Shown: positions 1 through 10,342, numbered from the stretch's first letter. The stretch is 64,000 nt of DNA from Nodularia sphaerocarpa UHCC 0038 (GCF_022376295.1 NZ_CP060140.1:3662356-3726355), one strand, 5' to 3'. A program made the numbers and translations. Notes: generated from the letters alone by a model not told the origin.

Positions 1-1
1 G

Positions 2-3000
2 AGTATTGGTCGTGTAGGCTTTAACCATCGCCGCATAGTAGTTGCTAGTGATATTGAAGATGCAGTTAATACTCTAAATACGGTCGATAAAAAACGAGTT
101 TTCACCAACTCCGGTACAGTTAAACCTCGCTCTGTGGTATTCATGTTTTCAGGACAGGGTTCTCAGTATGTAAATATGGCACGAGAACTCTATGAAACTG
201 AAGCTTATTTCCAAGAACAAGTTGACTTGTGTTGTGAAATTTTACAACCACATTTAGGCTTTGATTTGCGAGATGTTTTATATCCTAGTGCAGAGGAAAC
301 TGAAGCTGCAACAGAGAAACTAACACAAACAGCTACTACCCAACCCGCATTATTTGTGATTGAATATGCCATTTCTCAATTATGGATAAAATGGGGAATA
401 ACCCCCGTAGCCATGATTGGTCATAGTATTGGGGAATATGTAGCAGCCACATTAGCCGGAGTCTTTTCCTTAGAAGATGCTTTAGCCTTAGTTGCAGCCA
501 GAGGTCAACTCATGCAGTCTATGGCTCCTGGTTCAATGTTAGCTGTGCCACTACCTGAAAACGCAGTAAAACCACTATTAGAGGGAACTTCTCTACAAAT
601 CGCAGTTATTAACAGTCCTTCTAATTGCGTCGTTTCAGGAACAACCGCAGCAATAGAAACATTTGCCAAACAATTAGCAGAAAAAGGCATTGAAGGTCGT
701 TCTCTGCATACATCCCATGCCTTCCATTCGCAAATGATGGAAGAGATTTTAGCACCTTTTACAGACAAGGTGAAACAAATTCGCCTCAATGCTCCAGCAA
801 TTCCTTTTGTTTCCAATGTTACCGGGACTTGGATAACGGTGGAAGATGCCACCAATCCCAGTTATTATGCTCAACATCTGCGTGAAGCCGTCCGCTTTGC
901 AGATGGGGTAAAACAATTTTTTGATAATCCAGACCAAATCCTCTTAGAAGTAGGACCAGGACGCACATTAAGCACCTTAGCCAAACGCCATCCAGATAAA
1001 CCTTCAGAACAAATTACACTCACTTCAGTCCGTCATCCTCAAGACGAATACTCAGATGTTAGTTTCATACTAAATAATCTGGGTCAAATGTGGTTAGCTG
1101 GCTTAGAAGTAAATTGTTCAGCATTTTATGGAGAACAGAAATATTATCGTGTTCCTTTACCTACTTATCCCTTTGAACGGAAACGTTATTGGATTGAACC
1201 CACAAAACAAACCACAGAAACTAAACTAGACGAAGGCAAAAAACCAGATATTGCTGATTGGTTTTATGTTCCTACATGGAAACAATCTTTCAATATTCCC
1301 ACTGCAAAAATACAATCACCCATACTTGTATTTGTTGATGAATGTGGATTAGGTTCTCAATTAGTTGCCGAATTAGAAAGTCAAAAACTAGAAGTAGTTA
1401 AGGTAGCAATTGGAGAAAATTTTAATCATTTAGATAAGAATTATTACAGTATTAATCCATGCCAATCATCAGATTATGATTCTTTACTGCAAGAACTAGT
1501 TAAATCCCAAATAAGTCCGAAAACCATTTTACATTTGTGGAATGTAACAGCAGATCAAGAGATAAAATTAACTGTAGATTTAACAGAAGAGCAACAAGAT
1601 ATCAGCTTTTACAGTCTACTTTATCTGATGCAGGCATTAGGCAAACAAAATATGATTGATGAGATGAAAATATTAGTCATCTCCAATCACTTACAAAATG
1701 TGAATGATGAAGAAATACTTAACCCAGCCAAGTCAACCTTAATGGGTCCAGTAATAGTAATTTCTCAGGAAAACTATCAAGTTGAATGTCGTAGTATTGA
1801 TGTTGTTTTACCTGAAACTGGTAGTCAAAAAGAGAAAAAAATCATTGGACAATTATTGCAGGAAATACAAATCAAATCTACAGATAAAGCTATAGCTTAT
1901 CGGGGAAATCATCGTTGGGTACAAAGCTTTGAACCTGTGCGTCTAGAACTACCAACTTCAGAAACACCGCGATTAAGAATGGGGGGGGTTTATCTGATTA
2001 CAGGGGGACTAGGAGAAATTGGACTGGTACTGGCAACGCATTTAGCAAAAACAGTACAGGCTAAACTTATTTTAACCGGACGTACAGTTTTACCGGAGCG
2101 TGACCAGTGGCAAGAATGGTTAGCTAATCATAGCGAAGAGAATAGCACCAGTGACAAAATCAGGAAAGTTCAGGAATTAGAAGCACTAGGGGCTGAAGTT
2201 TTGCTAGTGCAGGCAGATGTAGCTAATCTGCAACAAATGGAAAGGGCGATCGCTACTTCTCAACATCACTTTGGTCAAATTAATGGAGTTATTCACGCTG
2301 CGGGAGTAGTTGATCAACAGGCATTTCCTCCCATTAAGGAAACATCAAAAGCCATAATTAATCAGCATTTTTCTCCAAAAATTAGTGGCACTTTAGTCCT
2401 CTCACAACTATTATCAAAATCTTCAGTAGACTTCTATTTAATGATGTCTTCTATATCTACAGTTTTAGGAGGACAAGGTTATATTGCCTATGCAGCAGCT
2501 AGTCACTTCTTAAATGCTTGGACTCACCAACAAAATCAAAACAGTTCTACTTCTTGGATAAGTATCAATTGGGATCTCTGGAAAGTAGGTCAATTTGAGC
2601 AAAACGGTAGTCTAGTGGATTTAGCAATTCTTCCTGAAGAAGGAATGAATGCTATGACCCGTATCTTCGCAGCAGATATTTTTGACCAAGTGGTTATTTC
2701 TACTGGTGAATTACAACCGCGTATTGATAAATCGGTAAAATTGCTATCTTTACAAAATAATGATTCCGAATCCTTACCCACTGAACTTAATGAAACTAAT
2801 ACAATAGCATCAACACAATTAGAGCAAACCATTATTAAAATCTGGGAACAAGTCCTGGGAGTTGACAACATCGAACTTGATGATAATTTCTTCGAGTTAG
2901 GAGGTGACTCCTTAGTTGCAGTGCAACTCCTCAGCAAATTAAGAAAAAATCTTGATCCCAAGATCGTTTCTGGACTAGAACTATCTTTGCGTCAATTATT

Positions 3001-6000
3001 CAAAACACCAACCATAGGTGAATTACTAGCGACCATTGAAACAACTGACAAACAAGTCCCTGATGTCTCTCAATCCTTAACAATTTTCCCCAGAACTAAC
3101 AAAGACTCCTCCCCCTTATCCTTTCCACAGCAACGAGTATGGTTCTTAGAACAACTAGACCCTAATAGGGCAGATTATCACATCAACCAAGCCTGTTACT
3201 TAAGAGGTTGCCTTGACCTAACAATATTACAAAAAGCCCTGGATGCCATAGTTGCTCGCAACGAAGTCTTAAGGACTAACTTTGTTACTGATATAGAAGG
3301 TAATCCAATTCAGATTATTGGCGAACCCCGACCCATAGACATAGCAATATATGATTTGCCAAATTGTCTAGAAGCAGAACAGGAAAACGCAGTTCAAAAT
3401 TGGATTGAACAAGAAAAAAAATGTTCTTTTAACCTAACTACCGATTTAATGATTCGCGCTAAATTATTGCGAATTACACCACAAAATCATGTACTGCTAT
3501 TAATCACCCACCATATTGCCTCAGATGGTTCTTCTGTAGGACTATTATGGAAACAATTAAACGCACTTTATGAAGCATTTATCAACAATCACTCTAACCC
3601 TTTACCAGAAATATCCATACAATACGCAGATTTTGCAGTTTGGCAGCGTCAATGGCTTTCTGGAGAAGAATTAGCTCAACAACTTCAGTATTGGCAAAAA
3701 CAGTTAGCAGGAGCAACCCCTGTATTAGAAATACCTACAGATTATCCTCGTCCAGCAATCCAGACTTACATAGAAAGTGGTCGTCAATCTTTGCGATTAA
3801 GTCCAACTCTGAGTAAATCTTTTAAACTCTTCAGCCGTCAACAAGAAGCTACTTTATTTATAAGTATGTTGGCAGCTTTTCAAATCTTATTGTATCGGTA
3901 TAGTGGACAAGAAGATATTATTGTAGGTTCTCCTAGTGCTGGTCGAAATCAGCCAGAGATAGAAGAATTAATCGGATTTTTTATTAACACTCTCGTCCTC
4001 CGTGGAGATTTATCTGGAAATCCTAGCTTTAAAGAATTACTAGCTCAAGTCCGTGAGACAGCTTTAGGTGCATATAGTAATCAAGCTACGCCGTTTGAAA
4101 AGTTAGTTCAGGAACTGGAAATCAAAAGAGATTTAAGTCGCAACCCACTGTTTCAAGTGTGGTTTAATATGCTGAATTTTGATGAACAAAAAATAATATT
4201 ACCAGGATTAATAGCAGAAACTATATTCATTCCAGAAAGTTCTAAATTTGATTTTTCCTTATATGTTAAAGATCAAGAGCAGGGAATTGATTTGGTATTA
4301 GTATATAAGCCTAATTTGTTTGCCCCTGAAAGAATGAGAGAGATGCTATATCAATTTGAGGCATTATTAACCCAAATTGTGGCAGAACCAGAAAAATCAA
4401 TCCATTCCTATTCTTTAGTAACAGCAAACAGCCAAGCCCTGTTACCTAATCCTAGTAAGATTCTACCCCAGCCAGAATATCAACCAATTACTCATATCTT
4501 CACTGATTGGGCAACCCGTACACCACAACAACCAGCAGTTATCCAAAATGAGCGGGTTTGGCATTATCAAGAACTAGCTCAAGCCTCCACAAAAATAGCT
4601 CAGATTTTAATAACTGCCAAGATCGAAAAAGGTGATGTAGTAGCAGTATCAGGTGTCCGCAGCTTTGGTTTAATTGCCAGTATGTTGGGTGTACTCATGA
4701 GTGGAGGGGTGTTATTAAATATTGACCCCAATTTACCCACAGCTAGACAAGAATTGATGTTATCTACGGCGGTTGTTAAAACGGTATTATTCATCAGTGA
4801 AGAGGTAAACAATAGCTTTGCAAATTCTCTCTCGACTATCACTATTAACCCAGATACAGGAAAAGCATCCTTAAACTCTTCATCAACAACCCCAGTTACA
4901 GTAACCCTATCACCTGATGATTCTGCTTATATATTCTTTACCTCCGGTACAACCGGCACGCCCAAAGGAGTTTTAGGTTGTCATAAAGGATTATCTCACT
5001 TCCTCCACTGGCAAAGGTCAACATTTGAAGTTACACCCCAAGACCGTGTAGCCCAGTTAACGGGTTTATCCTTTGATGTGGTGCTGAGAGATATCTTCTT
5101 ACCTCTAACTAGTGGGGCTACCTTATGCTTACCTGCTGTAGATGATAATCTCTCCGCAATGCGGGTTTTACCTTGGTTGGAACGTCAGCAAATTTCCTTG
5201 ATGCACACTGTTCCCACATTAATCCAGTCATGGTTAATGGATATACCAAAGGGCATATCTTTACGGAGTTTACGATTGCTATTTTCTGCGGGAGAACCCT
5301 TAACAGATACGTTAGTTAAACAGTGGCGTTCTGCATTCCCAGAAAGTGGTCAAATCGTTAACCTCTATGGACCGACAGAAACGACATTAGCGAAATGTTA
5401 CTATCCTGTACCAACAAATCCTTTACCTGGAGTGCAACCAATAGGTTCACCACTCCCCCAAACCCAAGCACTAATTTTCACACCTGATAATCAACTGTGT
5501 GGTATTGGCGAAATTGGGGAAATTGTTTTCCGAACCCCCTTCCGTACTAAGGGTTACATCAATGCTGACCAAGGGCAATTATCTAAATTTGCCAAAAATC
5601 CCTTCCGTGATGATGATACAGACTTAATTTACTATACAGGCGATCGCGGCAGATATCGTCTAGATGGCACGCTAGAAATCCGGGGACGCATAGACCAACA
5701 AGTAAAAATCCGAGGTGTCCGCATAGAACCAGGGGAAATATCCGCAACCATTAACCAAAATCCCTTGATTAAAGCCAGTTTAGTCATCGCTAGAGAAGAT
5801 ATTCCCGGTGATAAGTGCTTAGTTGCTTACGTTGTTCCTAATAGTCAAGACTTGAATACTAGTGAACTCCGTCAGTTCCTCAAGCAACTTCTACCAGACT
5901 ACATGATTCCCTCAGCATTCGTGACCCTAGACGCTTTACCTGTAACAGCCAACGGCAAAATAGATAAACGGGCTTTACCAGCACCAAGCAAAGATCAACA

Positions 6001-7066
6001 ACAATCAGAACAGGCTTTGGTTGCACCCCGTAATGATATCGAAAAACAACTAATTGCCATTTGGGAAAAGGTTTTAGGTGTCCAACCTATTGGGATTACA
6101 GATAACTTCTTTGAATTGGGAGGTCATTCACTAATTGCTGTGCGCTTGTTTGTCGAGATTGAGAAACTTTGGGGAATCAACTTACCTTTGGCGACTCTAT
6201 TTCAGGCACAGACGATTCAGGGATTGGCGGATGTTCTTGGACAAAATGGATGGTCGGCACCTTGGTCTTCGTTAGTACAGATTCAAGCCGGTAATTCAAA
6301 ACCACCCTTATTCTGTGTTCATCCAATTGGAGGTAATGTTTTAGAGTATTATCAGTTGGCACATTACATAGGTCAGGAGCAACCTGTTTATGGGCTACAA
6401 GCATTAGGGCTAGATGGTAAACAAACACCTCTTACAAGTATTGAAGATATGGCTCACCACTATATCAAAGAAATCAGGACTATTCAGCCTCATGGTCCTT
6501 ATTTTCTAGCCGGCCACTCTTTTGGTGGACTGGTGGTGTTTGAAATAGCTCAACAACTTCACAAACAAGGAGAAAAAGTAGCTCTGTTAGCTCTCTTCGA
6601 TAGAAAATCTCCTCAATTGCAGACAATTCGCCCATCATTCCTTAAATCTATACAGATTCATTTCAGTAACCTCTGGCAACTTGACTCTAAAGGGAGGTTC
6701 AAGTATTTCATGGATAGGTTCAACTATAAGTATGTTTACAAGGGGAATTATAAGGAGTTTATGATTAGTCGATGGGCTGAATCTACTGCTCTCCAATATA
6801 TAAATATCTTGGATGCTAACTTACAAGCTATGAATAGTTATCAACCTCAAGTTTATCCAGGGAAAGTCACTCTTTTACGTTGTCAAGTCCAGCCCCTTGA
6901 TCAAGCTCTACATGATGACTTAGGCTGGAGCGAATTGGTAACTGGAGATATAGAAATTATTCCTATTTCTAGTGATCACTTTGGGATTTTGAGAGAACCT
7001 TATGTTCGAGTAGTAGCTGAAAATTTGAAGTCTTGCTTAGAAAAATTACAGTCGGACTCAAAATAA
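2..7066 (+). CDS. Hybrid PKS-NRPS, terminal modules AT-KR-ACP-C-A-PCP-TE (5' partial)
   Basis: The frame is open to the left edge and its first residues read GRVGFNHRRIVV, the usual KS-to-AT linker, so the gene starts upstream and the GTG at 134 is not its start. Domains by nucleotide: acyltransferase about 130-1190 (GHSIGE active serine; HAFHS, the malonyl-CoA type motif), ketoreductase about 1960-2660 (TGGLGEIG, catalytic Tyr in YAAASHF), ACP about 2800-3020 (GGDSL), condensation about 3100-4400 (HHIASDG), adenylation about 4480-5980 (FTSGTTGTPKGV, NLYGPTETT, NGKIDKRALP), PCP about 6030-6230 (GGHSL) and thioesterase about 6290-7030 (GHSFGG). By family logic it adds a malonyl unit, reduces it to a beta-hydroxyl, condenses one amino acid and releases the chain. 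The product is not identifiable. A hand-aligned adenylation code is about D-V-R-H-F-A-L-L-A-K, which I do not assign to a substrate. Confidence 0.95.
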   Translation, partial: SIGRVGFNHRRIVVASDIEDAVNTLNTVDKKRVFTNSGTVKPRSVVFMFSGQGSQYVNMARELYETEAYFQEQVDLCCEILQPHLGFDLRDVLYPSAEETEAATEKLTQTATTQPALFVIEYAISQLWIKWGITPVAMIGHSIGEYVAATLAGVFSLEDALALVAARGQLMQSMAPGSMLAVPLPENAVKPLLEGTSLQIAVINSPSNCVVSGTTAAIETFAKQLAEKGIEGRSLHTSHAFHSQMMEEILAPFTDKVKQIRLNAPAIPFVSNVTGTWITVEDATNPSYYAQHLREAVRFADGVKQFFDNPDQILLEVGPGRTLSTLAKRHPDKPSEQITLTSVRHPQDEYSDVSFILNNLGQMWLAGLEVNCSAFYGEQKYYRVPLPTYPFERKRYWIEPTKQTTETKLDEGKKPDIADWFYVPTWKQSFNIPTAKIQSPILVFVDECGLGSQLVAELESQKLEVVKVAIGENFNHLDKNYYSINPCQSSDYDSLLQELVKSQISPKTILHLWNVTADQEIKLTVDLTEEQQDISFYSLLYLMQALGKQNMIDEMKILVISNHLQNVNDEEILNPAKSTLMGPVIVISQENYQVECRSIDVVLPETGSQKEKKIIGQLLQEIQIKSTDKAIAYRGNHRWVQSFEPVRLELPTSETPRLRMGGVYLITGGLGEIGLVLATHLAKTVQAKLILTGRTVLPERDQWQEWLANHSEENSTSDKIRKVQELEALGAEVLLVQADVANLQQMERAIATSQHHFGQINGVIHAAGVVDQQAFPPIKETSKAIINQHFSPKISGTLVLSQLLSKSSVDFYLMMSSISTVLGGQGYIAYAAASHFLNAWTHQQNQNSSTSWISINWDLWKVGQFEQNGSLVDLAILPEEGMNAMTRIFAADIFDQVVISTGELQPRIDKSVKLLSLQNNDSESLPTELNETNTIASTQLEQTIIKIWEQVLGVDNIELDDNFFELGGDSLVAVQLLSKLRKNLDPKIVSGLELSLRQLFKTPTIGELLATIETTDKQVPDVSQSLTIFPRTNKDSSPLSFPQQRVWFLEQLDPNRADYHINQACYLRGCLDLTILQKALDAIVARNEVLRTNFVTDIEGNPIQIIGEPRPIDIAIYDLPNCLEAEQENAVQNWIEQEKKCSFNLTTDLMIRAKLLRITPQNHVLLLITHHIASDGSSVGLLWKQLNALYEAFINNHSNPLPEISIQYADFAVWQRQWLSGEELAQQLQYWQKQLAGATPVLEIPTDYPRPAIQTYIESGRQSLRLSPTLSKSFKLFSRQQEATLFISMLAAFQILLYRYSGQEDIIVGSPSAGRNQPEIEELIGFFINTLVLRGDLSGNPSFKELLAQVRETALGAYSNQATPFEKLVQELEIKRDLSRNPLFQVWFNMLNFDEQKIILPGLIAETIFIPESSKFDFSLYVKDQEQGIDLVLVYKPNLFAPERMREMLYQFEALLTQIVAEPEKSIHSYSLVTANSQALLPNPSKILPQPEYQPITHIFTDWATRTPQQPAVIQNERVWHYQELAQASTKIAQILITAKIEKGDVVAVSGVRSFGLIASMLGVLMSGGVLLNIDPNLPTARQELMLSTAVVKTVLFISEEVNNSFANSLSTITINPDTGKASLNSSSTTPVTVTLSPDDSAYIFFTSGTTGTPKGVLGCHKGLSHFLHWQRSTFEVTPQDRVAQLTGLSFDVVLRDIFLPLTSGATLCLPAVDDNLSAMRVLPWLERQQISLMHTVPTLIQSWLMDIPKGISLRSLRLLFSAGEPLTDTLVKQWRSAFPESGQIVNLYGPTETTLAKCYYPVPTNPLPGVQPIGSPLPQTQALIFTPDNQLCGIGEIGEIVFRTPFRTKGYINADQGQLSKFAKNPFRDDDTDLIYYTGDRGRYRLDGTLEIRGRIDQQVKIRGVRIEPGEISATINQNPLIKASLVIAREDIPGDKCLVAYVVPNSQDLNTSELRQFLKQLLPDYMIPSAFVTLDALPVTANGKIDKRALPAPSKDQQQSEQALVAPRNDIEKQLIAIWEKVLGVQPIGITDNFFELGGHSLIAVRLFVEIEKLWGINLPLATLFQAQTIQGLADVLGQNGWSAPWSSLVQIQAGNSKPPLFCVHPIGGNVLEYYQLAHYIGQEQPVYGLQALGLDGKQTPLTSIEDMAHHYIKEIRTIQPHGPYFLAGHSFGGLVVFEIAQQLHKQGEKVALLALFDRKSPQLQTIRPSFLKSIQIHFSNLWQLDSKGRFKYFMDRFNYKYVYKGNYKEFMISRWAESTALQYINILDANLQAMNSYQPQVYPGKVTLLRCQVQPLDQALHDDLGWSELVTGDIEIIPISSDHFGILREPYVRVVAENLKSCLEKLQSDSK

Positions 7067-7107
7067 GAGGTAACAAAGCAAACGATAACTTCAGCCCATA
7101 GCTCATA

Positions 7108-7196
7108 GGACTTACGCAAAATTAACGTATTTTCGTCATTGCGACCCAAGGGTAGCAATCTAAAACCCATATTTTGTGTACCTTGTGCGTAAGTCC
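7108..7196. repeat. Interspersed repeat with 11-bp terminal inverted repeats
   Basis: GGACTTACGCA at 7108-7118 is the exact inverse of TGCGTAAGTCC at 7186-7196. The inside is noncoding, and the element sits in the gap between the PKS-NRPS and flippase genes. It has the form of a small non-autonomous (MITE-like) cyanobacterial repeat. No second copy was noticed in this window. Confidence 0.7.
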
Positions 7197-7275
7197 TGGC
7201 TAACTTCAGATTTTAGTGCAGGATTATGTCAGTATTTAATTAGCTTAATTTATTGTGCCATTCGGCTTTTTGCTA

Positions 7276-8715
7276 ATGTCGGAAAAACGGAAACTATTTT
7301 TTAATTCTTTATCAATGGTAGGAAATCGGTTAAGCCAAGGTATTGTCACCTTTGTTTTAACTGCAGCTATAGCTCGGACTCTGGGTGCTAGCTCCTTGGG
7401 ACAGTACCTATTAGCAATCAGCTATTTCTATATCTTTGTTAACATTGCTTCTCAAGGTTTGAAAACATTGTTGACTAGAGAAGTTGCTCGTGAACCAGAA
7501 TTAACATCTGTTTATCTTGTTAATGGCAGCTTATTACAGTTTTTTTTGTGTATTATAGCTTATGTAGCATTAGTTATTTGGGTATTCTTGCTTCCATACA
7601 GTCCTGAAACATCATTAGTTTGTTACATCACTGGTTTAACAGTAATTCCCTTTGGACTTTCTAATATCACAGAGTCAATACTCCAAGGTGAAGAGAAAAT
7701 GCATTTAATTGCTTTTTCAACCGTACCAGTTTATATACTGCGTCTATTAGTGATGATTGGCATAATGAGTATAGGCTATGGGATTGAATATGTTGTTGGT
7801 ATATTAGTAATTTCGGAAATAGTAATTTTACTAGTTCAATGGTTCTTTATTATCAGAGTATTTGAAGTTAAATGGCAAATACGAAGTAAATTTATTTGGG
7901 ACACCATTAAAAAAGCACGAACATTTTTTGCTATTGAAGGCATAGGTATTATTGCTGCAAAAATAGATATTCTGATGCTATCTCTGTTAGGTAGTGAGAC
8001 TTTAATTGGTATTTTTGGTGCTGTTACGCAGTTACTACAACCTTTTTTTATTATTTCTGGTAGCATAAGTTTAGCAGGATTTCCTAGGTTATCTAAATCA
8101 GTATCTTTAGGAATTGAAAAACAGCGTGAAACTGCACAAAATATTATAGAAATTTTACTTTGTATGGCTTTACCACTATTGGTAGGACTTTTATTTGTAG
8201 GTAAGGATTTATTATTATTGGTCTATAAAGATCCAAGATTTGCGAATGAAACTTTAATTTTAAATATAATTTCTATACTAACGATAACTTCTTCATTTTC
8301 TCGGATATTTAGTTACCTATTACTAGCCAATGGATTTGAAAGACTAAATCTATTAGAAGTTGTAATTACTACTACTGTTGCAAGCTTTGCAGGGATATTT
8401 CTAATTTCTCAATATCAGCTAATTGGGGCAGCATTGATGGCTTTAATAATGAGTTTTACCTCTTTTATATTTAGAGTTTACGTAGTATATACTCGCTTAT
8501 TTTCTGTACAGTTATGGAAAGTTTTTCGTATTCCTTTGTTAATTAGCATTTTTATGTCTAGTGTATTTTTATTATTGAAACAAATTCAAATTGAGTTTTA
8601 TATACAATTGATTTTAGCAATTTCAGCTTATTGTTTATTTTCAGGAGTAATATTAGTTATTAAAAGTGGAGGAATTAAAAATGCTTGGGAATTATTAAGA
8701 ACAGCAAATAAATGA
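7276..8715 (+). CDS. MOP-superfamily polysaccharide/lipid flippase (Wzx-like)
   Basis: A protein of about 479 residues with some 12-14 hydrophobic segments, starting with the N-terminal pattern FFNSLSMVGNRLSQGIVTFV and continuing GASSLGQYLLAISYFYIFVN, typical of Wzx/RfbX-type O-antigen or exopolysaccharide flippases. It would flip undecaprenyl-linked glycans or another lipid-linked substrate across the inner membrane. An upstream GTG at 7255 would add seven residues. The ATG at 7276 (MSEKRKLFF) puts a charged N-terminus before the first membrane segment and is preferred, although neither start has a clear ribosome binding site. It lies about 210 bp after the PKS-NRPS on the same strand, behind a MITE-like repeat, so export of the natural product is possible but not shown. 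Confidence 0.85.
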   Translation: MSEKRKLFFNSLSMVGNRLSQGIVTFVLTAAIARTLGASSLGQYLLAISYFYIFVNIASQGLKTLLTREVAREPELTSVYLVNGSLLQFFLCIIAYVALVIWVFLLPYSPETSLVCYITGLTVIPFGLSNITESILQGEEKMHLIAFSTVPVYILRLLVMIGIMSIGYGIEYVVGILVISEIVILLVQWFFIIRVFEVKWQIRSKFIWDTIKKARTFFAIEGIGIIAAKIDILMLSLLGSETLIGIFGAVTQLLQPFFIISGSISLAGFPRLSKSVSLGIEKQRETAQNIIEILLCMALPLLVGLLFVGKDLLLLVYKDPRFANETLILNIISILTITSSFSRIFSYLLLANGFERLNLLEVVITTTVASFAGIFLISQYQLIGAALMALIMSFTSFIFRVYVVYTRLFSVQLWKVFRIPLLISIFMSSVFLLLKQIQIEFYIQLILAISAYCLFSGVILVIKSGGIKNAWELLRTANK

Positions 8716-8716
8716 T

Positions 8717-8875
8717 GTGGCGATTGTGTTTCCAGATGCATCAGCAACGCAGGTAGAATCATTTTTGAATACTAATGTAAAAATTTTTAACAATAAGCAA
8801 AAAGAAATAATCAGAAAACTCGCGGTAGAGGCTGAAGATAATCAAAAACTTAAAATAGAAGTGACAAGTAATTAG
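8717..8875 (+). CDS. Possible small hypothetical ORF or coding remnant
   Basis: A 52-codon GTG-initiated frame overlaps the flippase region by being read from inside the junction. It begins MAIVFPDASATQVESFLNT and ends KLKIEVTSN. The amphipathic charged C-terminal half looks protein-like, but there is no convincing ribosome binding site and I recognise no family. It could be a degenerate gene tail left by rearrangement. Confidence 0.25.
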   Translation: MAIVFPDASATQVESFLNTNVKIFNNKQKEIIRKLAVEAEDNQKLKIEVTSN

Positions 8876-8884
8876 TAGAAGACA

Positions 8885-9081
8885 TAATCGTAGGTTGGGT
8901 TTTAGCTTGCTTACCCGTAGGGGTACAAAGTGAAACCCAACAAAAGCGAGAGTTTTTTAGGGTTGGGTTTCGTTCCTCAACCCAACCTACACCCTTTCCT
9001 TCCTTCTTCTTCCCCTCTTCCTTCTCCCAAGGGGAGACGCTACGCGAACGTGTCCTTCGTGTTCTTTGTGGTTCGTTCCTC
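8885..9081. repeat. Cluster of cyanobacterial interspersed repeats upstream of the methylase
   Basis: The gap holds two copies of the GGTTGGGTT...AACCCAAC palindromic repeat (about 8891-8992), a T/C-rich stretch, GGGGAGACGCTACGCGAACG near 9031, and a GTGTCCT...TGTGGTTCGTTCCTC repeat at 9050-9081 that runs directly into the methylase start codon. The last repeat is also found inside uvrA at 33083-33115. No gene is seen here. Confidence 0.7.
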
Positions 9082-9948
9082 ATGATCAAAAGCCCATTAA
9101 GATACCCAGGTGGTAAATCAAAAGCCATCAACCAAATAGCCGAAAACTTACCAGATAACTTCTCTGAATTTCGAGAACCATTTGTAGGAGGTGGTTCCGT
9201 CTTTATTTACTTAAAGCAGAAATTTCCTCATCTTAAAATCTGGATAAACGATTTAAACCGCGAATTATTCCTGTTTTGGAAATATGCGAAATCTGATTTA
9301 CCGCAGCTAGTCGAAGAAATCCGCCGTGTTAAAGATAAATGTACAGATGGTAAAATACTATTTAAAGAATTAACCACTATAGATACTAAAACATTATCTG
9401 ATTTTGATAGAGCGGTACGCTTTTTTATTCTCAATAGAATTACATTTTCTGGTACAGTAGAATCTGGAGGATTTTCTGAGCAAGCTTTTCAGAAACGCTT
9501 CACATACTCCTCAATAGACCGACTAGAGAAATTAGCAGAAATTTTAACAGATGATGTCAAAATCACTAACTTAGATTACAGTCAACTATTAGACGCAGAA
9601 GGGAAAAATGTATTCATATTTTTAGACCCACCTTATTTTGCGGCGACTAAATCCAGGTTATATGGTAAAGATGGTGATTTACACACAACATTTGAGCATC
9701 AAAAGTTTGCGGAATTACTCAAAGAATGTCATCACCGTTGGTTAATAACTTACGATGACTCACCTCAAATCAGAGAAAACTTCCCAGACTCTCATCTGTT
9801 TGAGTGGGAATTGCAGTATGGCATGAATAACTATAAACAAGGTAGTGCAGCTAAAGGTAAAGAGTTATTCATTAGCAATTATAAACTTACTCAATTCCAA
9901 ACCAACCCCCAGTATCACCACCAGCCCAACCGCCAGAACTTGCTGTAG
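9082..9948 (+). CDS. D12-class DNA adenine N6-methyltransferase (Dam-like)
   Basis: This 288-residue protein starts MIKSPLRYPGGKSKAI and shows the D12-family order: N-terminal RYPGGK, AdoMet-binding FVGGGS near residues 34-39, the catalytic DPPY near residues 183-186, and KGKELFISNY near the end. It should methylate adenine in a short DNA motif; the target cannot be read from sequence. No cognate restriction enzyme is adjacent, so it may be a solitary regulatory or protective methylase. The start codon abuts an interspersed repeat with no normal leader. The last 20 or so residues run past the usual family end and overlap the convergent gene by 62 bp, which suggests a read-through tail. Confidence 0.9.
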   Translation: MIKSPLRYPGGKSKAINQIAENLPDNFSEFREPFVGGGSVFIYLKQKFPHLKIWINDLNRELFLFWKYAKSDLPQLVEEIRRVKDKCTDGKILFKELTTIDTKTLSDFDRAVRFFILNRITFSGTVESGGFSEQAFQKRFTYSSIDRLEKLAEILTDDVKITNLDYSQLLDAEGKNVFIFLDPPYFAATKSRLYGKDGDLHTTFEHQKFAELLKECHHRWLITYDDSPQIRENFPDSHLFEWELQYGMNNYKQGSAAKGKELFISNYKLTQFQTNPQYHHQPNRQNLL

Positions 9949-10288
9949 GAAAAGTTTCATTGCAGAGGTCTTTAAATTCTTGAGCCGCACTGATATCTTT
10001 ACCCTCATAACCTTTGGGGTGAAATATCCGCCTAATGTATCGTCCTTGTAAGCGAATTTGACCCATGACATAAATTCCACCACCAACAGAGTAAATACTT
10101 CCCTCTGAATTACGAGAATAACAAGCAATATAACCACCATCTTCCCCGGTGTACTTGTTAACTGTGGGCAAAACTTTCTCTGTATACCCAGGTGCTGGCC
10201 AGTTAACAATAGACCCTTGACCATTCACATATACTTTAAAATCTTCTGGTAAAAAATACTCTGTCATTTGATTACACCCAGACACCAA
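9887..10288 (-). CDS. Conserved hypothetical lipoprotein, probably missing its N-terminus after IS insertion
   Basis: The coding part includes MTEYFLPEDFKVYVNGQG, then an aromatic and glycine-rich body ending SSGGWAGGDTGGWFGIE. I do not recognise the family. Upstream in the same frame the sequence reads APYWWLAAIVITRLVSGCNQ, a convincing lipoprotein signal peptide with lipobox LVSGC. No ATG, GTG or TTG precedes it before the IS605 end hairpin at 10343-10363. The likely story is that the IS inserted at the original start codon. The TTG used here (10288) or the ATG at 10267 could only make a cytoplasmic form. The 3' end overlaps the methylase tail on the other strand. Confidence 0.55.
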   Translation of the reverse strand: MVSGCNQMTEYFLPEDFKVYVNGQGSIVNWPAPGYTEKVLPTVNKYTGEDGGYIACYSRNSEGSIYSVGGGIYVMGQIRLQGRYIRRIFHPKGYEGKDISAAQEFKDLCNETFPTASSGGWAGGDTGGWFGIE

Positions 10289-10342
10289 TCGTGTAATGAC
10301 TATAGCAGCTAACCACCAATATGGAGCAACTTTATTAAGCTT

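Noticed and set aside
134..7066. A complete PKS-NRPS gene starting at the GTG at 134
   Set aside because: The frame is open upstream and encodes the KS-AT linker, so the gene is cut by the window edge.
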